Shown: one piece after another, positions 14,066 to 20,041 of the stretch
How the letters are laid out: the number at the start of each line of letters is the position of its first letter
How positions within the stretch are numbered: position 1 is the first letter of the stretch
Source: Bacillota bacterium
GTDB lineage: Bacteria > Bacillota > Clostridia > Christensenellales > Aristaeellaceae
Assembly (NCBI GenBank): GCA_023402355.1
Contig: JAEXCG010000019.1
Coordinates: 1 to 20,041, forward strand
Length of the DNA: 20,041 nt
Reading direction: 5' to 3'
Program-made: the position numbers and the translations under genes
The notes under the pieces: generated by a model
Databases searched by the model: none
What the model saw: only the letters and a program-made list of their open reading frames with translations
Told to the model about the DNA's origin: nothing

Positions 14066-15412
14066 ATGACACGTTCCAAGGTGGCGGCGCTGCTGGCGCT
14101 GGCTTTCATCGTGTTATTCTGTTTTTCCGGCGTGACGGCGACGACGAGCGTCAAGGAAACGTCGGTTGCGGTCGAAATGTCGATGCCGAAGGTGCTCTTC
14201 TCCCTGTCGAGCGCGAGCATCCTTTTGATTCCGCTTTCCCTGTGCGCCATGATCGGCGCGTTGATCGCGCTGCTTCGCAAGCAGGACAACGTCGGAATGC
14301 TCTTCGCCGGAATTTCCTGTATATGCTTCGCTCTTTTTATGGTCTTCTTTTCTTTGGAAAAGGTCAACCCCTCCCTTTATACGCCGATCAGTGAACAACT
14401 GAAAGAGCTGGGCGTCAAATTCAAAAAGCGCGATGTCGATCGCATCTTCATAAGCTTTCACCCGATGACGTACTTCGCGCTCGCCTGCGCGGCCCTGACC
14501 GCCATCGTGGCCAAGCCCTCCTACAAGACGGACAGCGCCCGCCGCGCGCTCAAGCGCGACCTGCTGCCCTACGCCTACATCGGGCCGCACCTGTTCTTCT
14601 TCGTCATCTTCTTCATCACCCCCGCAATCTACGGCGTATACGCCGCTTTTACCAAGTGGGATCTGTTCAACGAGCCGGTCTTCACGGGGCTTTCCAACTT
14701 CAGGACGCTGCTGTTTGATTCGAGCAACACCTATTACAAGCAGCTGCGCAACGGCCTTTGGAACACCATTAAATTCGTCATTTACTGCGTGCCCTTCTGC
14801 ATCCTCGTGCCGCTGTCGCTGGCTGTGGCGCTGCACACGCGCTGCCGGGGCAACAAGTTCTATCAGGCGATGTACTACCTGCCCAGCCTGATGTCCATCA
14901 CGACCGTCACCCTCACCTGGCGTTACGTGTTCAACGTGGATTACGGCATCGTCAACAAGTTCCTCGGCTCCACCGCGAACTGGTTTACGCCGCCCTATAC
15001 GTGGATCGTCCTCGTCGTGGTCACGGTGTGGTGGTGTACGGGCGGCACGATGGTCATCTATCAAAGCGCCCTGGCCTCCATCCCCACCGACCAGTACGAG
15101 GCGGCGGCGGTGGACGGCGCGAACGCCTGGCAGAAGTTTGTGAACGTCACGCTGCCCGGCATGCGCTACCCGATGATGTACACCTTCGTCATGGCGGTCG
15201 TCGCGCAGTTCAACATCTACGGCCAGCCGCTCATCCTGACGGGCTTCAACAACCAGGAGGCCAACGCGGTGCTGCTGATGTACGTGTACGAGAACGCCGT
15301 CAAGAAGCAGGTCGCCGGCATGTCCGCCGCGATGGCGCTGATATTGGGCGTGTGCATCATGGCGGTCTCCTTCGTACAGATGCGCGTCATGCGCGCGAAC
15401 GCGCCGGAATAA
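14066..15412 (+). CDS. CUT1 ABC permease (MalF-like) with extra N-terminal membrane region
   Basis: 448 residues, about 150 longer than usual for such permeases. Residues 165-448 are the canonical part: YIGPHLFFFVIFFITPAIYG, FTKWDLFNEPVFTGLSNFRT, and the EAA loop EAAAVDGANAWQKFVNVTLP (about 345-364) that docks on the ATPase. Residues 1-150 add about four helices (near 5-25, 46-68, 76-96 and 132-149) and a charged loop KELGVKFKKRDVDR (about 113-126). The extra part resembles nothing I know. It partners one of the two MalG-like proteins encoded next. The ATG at 14066 has AGAGGTG five bases upstream; the GTG at 14063 is too close to it. The window contains no ATP-binding subunit. Confidence 0.92.
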   Translation: MTRSKVAALLALAFIVLFCFSGVTATTSVKETSVAVEMSMPKVLFSLSSASILLIPLSLCAMIGALIALLRKQDNVGMLFAGISCICFALFMVFFSLEKVNPSLYTPISEQLKELGVKFKKRDVDRIFISFHPMTYFALACAALTAIVAKPSYKTDSARRALKRDLLPYAYIGPHLFFFVIFFITPAIYGVYAAFTKWDLFNEPVFTGLSNFRTLLFDSSNTYYKQLRNGLWNTIKFVIYCVPFCILVPLSLAVALHTRCRGNKFYQAMYYLPSLMSITTVTLTWRYVFNVDYGIVNKFLGSTANWFTPPYTWIVLVVVTVWWCTGGTMVIYQSALASIPTDQYEAAAVDGANAWQKFVNVTLPGMRYPMMYTFVMAVVAQFNIYGQPLILTGFNNQEANAVLLMYVYENAVKKQVAGMSAAMALILGVCIMAVSFVQMRVMRANAPE

Positions 15413-15430
15413 GGGAGGGGAGAGAAAACC

Positions 15431-16309
15431 ATGGCTGCAAACAAATTGGCAAAGCGGATCGCGTTTATCTTCCTGCTCCTGCTGGGCATCGTGTGGATCG
15501 TGCCGATCTTCTGGCTGATCATCAACTCCTTCAAGTACGATTCCGACTTTATCACCTCGTTCGCCAACGTCAAGGGCCCGGTCGATTACCTCACCCGCCT
15601 GTGGCCGCGGCAATGGACGGTCGCCAACTACATCGAGATGTTCGTGGGCGGCGCGGGCACCAACACGACCGCGAACCTGCTGGCGATGTTCAAGAACTCG
15701 TTCATCGTAGCCATCGCGCAGACGGCGGGCGTGCTCATCATCACCTCGCTTTCGGCCTACGCGTACGAGCGCCTCAACTTCAAGGGCGGCAACGCCATCT
15801 TCTGGGCGCTGATGTACATGAGCATGTTCCCGAACGTCGTGAACCTGCTGCCGATGTTCCGCATCGCGAACGCGCTGGGCTGGGTGAACAACCTGAACGC
15901 GCTGATCTGGCCGGGCCTTGCGGGCGTGTTCAACATCTTCCTCATCCGCAACTTCATGAAGGGCATTCCCAAGGCGCTGGACGAGGCCGCCACCATCGAC
16001 GGCGCGAACAGCCTTCAGGTCTACACCAAGATCATCCTGCCCTCCATCCTGCCGGTCATGATCGTCGTCGGCCTGTTCGCCTTTAACGGCGCGTGGAACG
16101 ACTTCCTGTGGCCGACCATCGTCATGACGGACGTCAACAACCAGACGCTGACCGCGGGCCTTCGCCTGCTGATGGGTCAGTACGAGCAGAAGTGGGCGCA
16201 CATGATCGCCTCCTGCCTGGTTTCGATGATGCCGCCGTTCCTGCTCTACCTCGTGGCGCAGAAGTACTTCCTGCAGGGCATCTCCGTGCAGGCGGGCGTG
16301 AAGGGCTGA
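15431..16309 (+). CDS. CUT1 ABC permease (MalG-like), first paralogue
   Basis: 292 residues, six membrane helices, starting with a short basic N-terminus and FIFLLLLGIVWIVPIFWLII. The ABC-transporter-1 domain fills residues 90-285. The EAA loop is EAATIDGANSLQVYTKIILP (about 185-204), and the C-terminal QKYFLQGISVQAGVKG ends as MalG-type proteins do. It forms the translocation pore together with the 448-residue permease. The ribosome site GGGAGGGG lies about 10 bases before ATG 15431, only 18 bases after the previous stop, so it is tightly coupled. It is very similar along its length to the gene at 16429, which has the same number of residues. Confidence 0.95.
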   Translation: MAANKLAKRIAFIFLLLLGIVWIVPIFWLIINSFKYDSDFITSFANVKGPVDYLTRLWPRQWTVANYIEMFVGGAGTNTTANLLAMFKNSFIVAIAQTAGVLIITSLSAYAYERLNFKGGNAIFWALMYMSMFPNVVNLLPMFRIANALGWVNNLNALIWPGLAGVFNIFLIRNFMKGIPKALDEAATIDGANSLQVYTKIILPSILPVMIVVGLFAFNGAWNDFLWPTIVMTDVNNQTLTAGLRLLMGQYEQKWAHMIASCLVSMMPPFLLYLVAQKYFLQGISVQAGVKG

Positions 16310-16327
16310 CCGCCCCTCGCAGCGAAC

Positions 16328-16355
16328 CCGGGGAGACGGACGTCTCCCCGGCTTT
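16328..16355 (+). terminator. Hairpin downstream of first MalG-like gene
   Basis: CCGGGGAGACG (16328-16338) pairs perfectly with CGTCTCCCCGG (16341-16351), followed by CTTTTCC. The short T-run makes it a partial terminator. A GGAGC/GCTCC hairpin (16362-16375) follows. Confidence 0.7.
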
Positions 16356-16387
16356 TCCCACGGAGCGGACGCTCCCTGCAATCCATC

Positions 16388-16409
16388 GCGGCCTGCGGGC
16401 CGCTTTTTT
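16388..16409 (+). terminator. Intrinsic terminator inside the operon
   Basis: GCGGCC (16388-16393) pairs with GGCCGC (16398-16403) around TGCG, followed directly by six T (16404-16409). It ends 19 bases before the start codon of the second MalG-like gene, leaving no room for a new promoter in between. Confidence 0.8.
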
Positions 16410-16428
16410 AGAAAGACGGTGAATTTCG

Positions 16429-17307
16429 ATGCCGAAGTCGCGCGCGGCGAAGACAGGCGCGTTCTGCTTTCTCTTTCTGCTGGGCATCGTGTGGTGCGTG
16501 CCGCTGGTGTTCGCGTTGCTCAGCTCTTTCAAGACGGACGCGGGTTTTATCACCTCGTTCTCGAACCTGAAGGGGCCGTGGGATTATCTGACGCGCCTGT
16601 GGCCCAAGGCGTGGACGACGGAGAATTACATCGAGCTCTTCACGGGCCAGGGGCATATCAACACGTATTCGGGCATCACCACGATGTTCAAAAACTCGTT
16701 CATCGTCGCCATCGCGCAGACGGCGGGCGTGCTGATCGTCACCACGCTTTCCGCCTATGCCTACGAGCGCCTGCCCTTCAAGGGCGGCAACGCCATCTTT
16801 TGGTCGCTGATGTACATGAGCATGTTTCCCAACGTCGTGTCGGTGCTGCCCCTGTTTCGCATCGCGAACGCGCTGGGCTGGGTGAACAACCTGCACGCGC
16901 TGATCTGGCCGGGGTTAGCGGGCGTGTTCAACATCTTTCTCATCCGCAACTTCCTCAAGGGCGTGCCCAAGGACTTGGACGAGGCGGCGACCATCGACGG
17001 CGCGGGCAGCTTCAAGGTGTTTCTGCACGTCATCGTGCCCTCAATCGCCCCGGTGCTGATCGTGGTCGGGCTGTTTGCGTTCAACGGCGCGTGGAACGAC
17101 TTCCTCTGGCCCTCGATCGTCATGACCGACGTGCGCAACCAGACGCTGACGGCGGGCCTTCGCCTGCTGCAGGGGCAGTACGACGGCTATTGGGCGCACA
17201 TGATCGCTTCCTGCATCGTGTCGATGGTTCCGCCGCTGCTGCTCTATCTGGTGGCGCAAAAGTACTTTCTGCAGGGCATCTCCGTGCAGGCTGCGGTGAA
17301 GGGGTGA
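16429..17307 (+). CDS. CUT1 ABC permease (MalG-like), second paralogue
   Basis: 292 residues, colinear with the 15431 permease; most positions are identical by eye, including SFIVAIAQTAGVLI, ALGWVNNL and FNGAWNDFLWP. Differences cluster in the first 35 residues, the outer loop at 68-82 (GQGHINTYSG here, GGAGTNTTAN there) and after the EAA loop (SFKVFLHVIVP here). That fits a tandem duplication with a change in partner or substrate contact. The EAA loop itself is EAATIDGAGSFK. The ribosome site is weak (GGTGA, 16418-16422) and a terminator lies just upstream, so expression should be lower than that of its twin. It may be an alternative subunit for the same transporter or partner another binding protein. 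Confidence 0.93.
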   Translation: MPKSRAAKTGAFCFLFLLGIVWCVPLVFALLSSFKTDAGFITSFSNLKGPWDYLTRLWPKAWTTENYIELFTGQGHINTYSGITTMFKNSFIVAIAQTAGVLIVTTLSAYAYERLPFKGGNAIFWSLMYMSMFPNVVSVLPLFRIANALGWVNNLHALIWPGLAGVFNIFLIRNFLKGVPKDLDEAATIDGAGSFKVFLHVIVPSIAPVLIVVGLFAFNGAWNDFLWPSIVMTDVRNQTLTAGLRLLQGQYDGYWAHMIASCIVSMVPPLLLYLVAQKYFLQGISVQAAVKG

Positions 17308-17311
17308 ATGC

Positions 17312-18379
17312 ATGCGCGATCGCTCCATCGACGTGGGCAGGGGGCTTCTGGTGCTGGCGATGGTCTACTGCCACGTGCTGCAGTTCTTTGCGGACACGCA
17401 GCTCTTCCCGCTGGCCGCAAGATTGATCGACGCCGTCAACCTGCTGGCGTTCCCGTCGTTCGTCTTTTTCTTCGGGCGAACGGTCGCGCTGGCCTATCTG
17501 AAAAAGCCGTATCTGCGCGCGCTGCCCGGCATGCTGCGCACGTTCGGGCGCACGCTCTGCGCCTTTTATCTCTCCGGCATCGGCTATCGGGTGCTACGGG
17601 AAAACAGGGCTTTTTCCGCGGGAACCGTGCGGCGCGTGCTGCTGCTCTCGGACATCCCCGGTTGGTCCGAGTTCCTGATCTCCTTCGCGCTCTTCATGCT
17701 GCTAACGATCGTGCTCTTCGCCGGGCTGCGATCGCTTGCGGGCAGGCCGCTTCTGGCGCTCTTCGCCGGCGCGGCGTGCGTCGCCTGCTGCCTGATCCCT
17801 TATGAGCGCGTGACGAGCACGCAGGCCGCGCTCTTCATCGGCGGCACGCAGTTCTCCTTTTTCCCGGTGGTGCAGTACGCGCCGTACTTTCTGGCGGGCA
17901 TCGTGTATACGAGCGGCTCGCGCGCCGTGCGCGTGGCGCTGCTCGCGGTATCCGGGGCGGCGAGCGCCGCGGGCGCGGCTTTAGCGTACCTGATGGGCGG
18001 GCTGCCCGCTCGCTTTCCGCCGCACTGGGCTTGGATTTTGCTGCCCGCGTTGGGCACATCTGCGCTGTGCGCGCTCGCATACGGCCTTTGCGCCCTGCGC
18101 GTGCCGGTGCTCTCACGAGCGCTCGATGTAATCCGGGACACGCTCTCGGGCGTCGGCAGCCGGTCGCTTTACTACCTCGTTTCAAGCAACCTGGTGCTCT
18201 TTGCGATGGCGGGGCGCGGCATCGCGCCGCAGCTATCGCGTAAGAGCGTAATTCCCTTTACCCTGCCCATCCAGTCGCCTCTGGGCGCGCTGTGCTGGAC
18301 GGCGGTGCTGCTGCTTTCGCTCTCGTTCGTGGCGGCGCTCGCCGGGCGCGGGGCGAAAGCGGGGCAGGCCGGAAGGTAA
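17312..18379 (+). CDS. Multi-pass membrane acyltransferase-like protein
   Basis: 355 residues with about nine or ten membrane helices. The start RSIDVGRGLLVLAMVYCHVL is typical of membrane acyltransferases: 'R..siD..RGl.vl.Mv..H' occurs in acyltransferase-3 proteins and in the heparan-glucosaminide N-acetyltransferase-like (DUF1624) group, and I cannot decide between them. It would move acyl groups onto a sugar or surface polymer on the outer face. Helices are visible at about 10-28, 38-58, 80-95, 120-140, 148-162 and onwards. The start ATG 17312 has AAGGGG seven bases upstream and is four bases after the permease stop, so it is translationally coupled. Its place among sugar genes suggests acetylation of a glycan, which is inference. 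Confidence 0.75.
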   Translation: MRDRSIDVGRGLLVLAMVYCHVLQFFADTQLFPLAARLIDAVNLLAFPSFVFFFGRTVALAYLKKPYLRALPGMLRTFGRTLCAFYLSGIGYRVLRENRAFSAGTVRRVLLLSDIPGWSEFLISFALFMLLTIVLFAGLRSLAGRPLLALFAGAACVACCLIPYERVTSTQAALFIGGTQFSFFPVVQYAPYFLAGIVYTSGSRAVRVALLAVSGAASAAGAALAYLMGGLPARFPPHWAWILLPALGTSALCALAYGLCALRVPVLSRALDVIRDTLSGVGSRSLYYLVSSNLVLFAMAGRGIAPQLSRKSVIPFTLPIQSPLGALCWTAVLLLSLSFVAALAGRGAKAGQAGR

Positions 18380-18463
18380 AGTCCTTCGCGGCGCCCCCGG
18401 CAGGAAATCAGCGCCGAACCCGCAAAACAAAAAGCTTATCGACAATCGTGGAAGGTGATGGAC

Positions 18464-19867
18464 ATGAACATGAAAAGGAACGCTTCGCTGCTGGCGCTTT
18501 CGCTCTGCCTGCTCGCGCCCGCGGCCCGTGCGGAGGCTTACGAGCCGCTGCCCCTGAAGGATGTATCGGAAGCGTCGGAACGGTTTTACCAAAACCCGCT
18601 GCCCATCAAGGACATCGGCGACCCCTTCGTGCTGCCCACACAGGACGGCTATTGCGTCTTTGCGACGGGCGGCGTGATGGGCTTTAACGTCTGGCGCAGC
18701 GCGGACCTTGGGACATTTGAGAAGGAAAAGGCGCTCAAAAAGCTCTCCTGGGCGGCGGGCGATTACTGGGCCCCGGAGGTCTACGCCTATGACGGCCGCT
18801 ACGTGATGCTCTACACCGCGCGCTGGTCGGAAAACCAGAGCCTGCGCATCGGCATCGCCTTCGCGGACGAGCCGCAGGGCCCCTACACCGACCCGCTGGA
18901 GCGTCCGCTCTTCGACTTCGGCTACGCGGCGATCGACGCCACGCTGGTCGTGGACGACGCGGGCACGCCATACATCATTTACTCGCGCGACTGCTCGGAA
19001 AACGTGGTGGAGGACCGCCACGAGAGCCACCTGTACGGCGTGGAGCTTTCCAAGGACCTGCTCTCCACCGTCGGCGAGCCGGTGGCGCTGACGGCGCCCG
19101 ACGCGCAGTGGGAGACGCAGTCCGGCGATTACCGCTGGAACGAGGGCCCGGCGGTCGTGCGCCGGGACGGAAAGTACTACCTGTACTACAGCGCCAACTA
19201 CTACGCGGGCAAGGAGTATTCCGTGGGCGTCGCGCTCGCGGATCATCCGCTCGGGCCGTACACGAAGCAGGAAAACAACCCGATTCTAAACTACGTGGAA
19301 AAGGACGGTCAGGTACGGGTTTCCGGCCCCGGCCACAACAGCTTTTTTGAGGCGGAGGACGAGCTGTTCACCGCCTATCACACGCACACCTACCCGCTTG
19401 CGCCCTCCGGAAACCGCCAGCTCTGCGTGGACCGCGCGGGCTTTCACGCGGACGGCACGGCCTTTATAAACGGGCCGACGCTCGCGCCGCAGCTTCTGCC
19501 GCTTGCGCAGCTTGGGCTCGTGAACCACGCGCCCGAAGCGAAGGGGGCGGACATCGATCTGCTGACGGACGGCGACACCTGCGTCTCCGCCGCCTCCGCG
19601 TCCTATGCCTGGAAGGGGCAGCAGGCGGAGCTTTCCTGGGACGCGCCGGTCGACGCGGACATGATCGTGATCTATCCGGCTGGCGGCGCGGTGAGCGGGC
19701 GCGTCGTCGTGAACGACGCCTACGAAGCGCCCTTCGCGCTTTCGGAGGACGCGCAGCCTGGGGAGAGCGTCACGCTCTTCTTTGAGCAGACGGCCGTTCA
19801 AAGCCTGCGCGTCGAACTGGACGCGCAGGGCGAGCTCGGGGAGATTCTCGTGATCGGAACGCGCTGA
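18464..19867 (+). CDS. Secreted glycoside hydrolase family 43 enzyme
   Basis: 467 residues. Signal peptide of about 22 residues (MNMKRNASLLALSLCLLAPA then ARA), no lipobox or wall anchor. The five-bladed beta-propeller (about 40-345) has the GH43 triad: base Asp53 in IGDPFV, pKa-setting Asp158 in AIDATLVVDD and acid Glu227 in WNEGPAVV. Family members are inverting arabinofuranosidases, arabinanases and xylosidases; this one may release arabinose or xylose units outside the cell. From about 353, NHAPEAKGADIDLLTDGD starts a C-terminal beta-sandwich that resembles a diverged F5/8-type C (carbohydrate-binding) domain. Of four close start codons, ATG 18464 is best spaced from GGAAGG (18450-18455). 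It is the last gene of the operon. Confidence 0.92.
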   Translation: MNMKRNASLLALSLCLLAPAARAEAYEPLPLKDVSEASERFYQNPLPIKDIGDPFVLPTQDGYCVFATGGVMGFNVWRSADLGTFEKEKALKKLSWAAGDYWAPEVYAYDGRYVMLYTARWSENQSLRIGIAFADEPQGPYTDPLERPLFDFGYAAIDATLVVDDAGTPYIIYSRDCSENVVEDRHESHLYGVELSKDLLSTVGEPVALTAPDAQWETQSGDYRWNEGPAVVRRDGKYYLYYSANYYAGKEYSVGVALADHPLGPYTKQENNPILNYVEKDGQVRVSGPGHNSFFEAEDELFTAYHTHTYPLAPSGNRQLCVDRAGFHADGTAFINGPTLAPQLLPLAQLGLVNHAPEAKGADIDLLTDGDTCVSAASASYAWKGQQAELSWDAPVDADMIVIYPAGGAVSGRVVVNDAYEAPFALSEDAQPGESVTLFFEQTAVQSLRVELDAQGELGEILVIGTR

Positions 19868-19888
19868 AGATTAAGGAATGCATTTAAA

Positions 19889-19914
19889 GGCCGGATGGCA
19901 AACGCCATCCGGCC
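19889..19914. terminator. Hairpin ending the carbohydrate operon
   Basis: GGCCGGATGGC (19889-19899) pairs perfectly with 19904-19914 around AAAC, 21 bases after the GH43 stop. There is no T-run, so it may be a stabilising 3' end or need the second palindrome downstream. Confidence 0.75.
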
Positions 19915-19921
19915 CAGCGTG

Positions 19922-19951
19922 TCGACAAAGTGGCATAGGCCACTTTGTCGA
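19922..19951. repeat. Perfect 13-bp palindrome, REP-like
   Basis: TCGACAAAGTGGC (19922-19934) pairs perfectly with 19939-19951 around ATAG. It lies eight bases after the operon hairpin. Its form suggests a repetitive extragenic palindrome, but it occurs only once here. Confidence 0.8.
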
Positions 19952-20010
19952 GATTACGGGTGATTTTTTCGCTCCGCAAAACTGCGTTTTGCTGCGGAAA
20001 AAGCCCCGCC

Positions 20011-20029
20011 CGCCCGGCAAAGCCGGGCG
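20011..20029. repeat. Short GC-rich palindrome at window end
   Basis: CGCCCGGC (20011-20018) pairs with GCCGGGCG (20022-20029) around AAA. Just before it, GCAAAAC/GTTTTGC (19977-19983 with 19987-19993) forms another stem. With the two upstream hairpins this makes four palindromes in about 140 bases. Confidence 0.7.
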
Positions 20030-20041
20030 ATACGATTGCAG

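Noticed and set aside
14114..16381. 755-residue minus-strand open frame opposite the permeases (and similar long frames at 7597-9336 and 11141-12748)
   Set aside because: These are GC-driven mirror frames. They are rich in Arg/His/Val/Gln with no motifs, and the plus-strand genes beneath are clear families.
1..20041. CRISPR array, phage genes, rRNA
   Set aside because: No regularly spaced repeats, Cas-like proteins, phage structural genes or rRNA stretches were seen on either strand.

Overview
The window looks like chromosome from a high-GC, gut-type member of the Clostridia. The clues are strong AGGAGG-like ribosome binding sites, the family set (DUF3737, CmpB-like small permease, Gpi18-like GT-C protein, ArsR-type regulator beside a CUT1 sugar ABC system) and many GH2/GH43-type sugar genes. 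A placement near Christensenellales is only an impression. Most of the window is GC-rich; 4.3-7.4 kb is clearly more AT-rich and carries remains of mobile DNA.

Region 1 (1-4.1 kb) is a redox or electrophile-response locus. A LysR regulator (minus strand, cut by the window edge) diverges from a four-gene plus-strand operon: a cyclophilin-like lipoprotein, a DUF3737 beta-helix protein, a flavodoxin-family protein with an Isf-type cysteine motif, and a 76-residue protein. A LysR-type palindrome directly abuts the -35 of that operon. A long bidirectional terminator separates it from a convergent MsrA-MsrB fusion that repairs oxidised methionine.

Region 2 (4.3-7.4 kb) is an AT-rich island next to a tRNA-Ile gene. 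It holds a broken serine recombinase end, a three-gene minus-strand operon of small exported or membrane proteins (one DUF4367-like), and a divergent XRE regulator. The two facing promoters share an inverted repeat built from their -35 boxes. About 630 bases without an intact gene follow; they may be a decayed IS200/IS605-type end with a guide-RNA-like segment.

Region 3 (7.4-9.5 kb) has tRNA-Ile(GAT) on the minus strand, a GT-C type membrane glycosyltransferase with its own promoter and terminator, and a CmpB-like small membrane protein.

Region 4 (9.5-19.9 kb) is a carbohydrate-use locus: an ArsR-like regulator, then GH2 glycosidase, solute-binding protein, three permeases (one with an extra N-terminal membrane region, two close paralogues), a membrane acyltransferase-like protein and a secreted GH43 enzyme. 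The likely flow is extracellular trimming by GH43, uptake through the ABC system and cytoplasmic hydrolysis by GH2. No ATPase gene is present, so a shared MsmK-like ATPase is presumed to be encoded elsewhere. Strong hairpins between the cistrons suggest that expression is graded along the operon.
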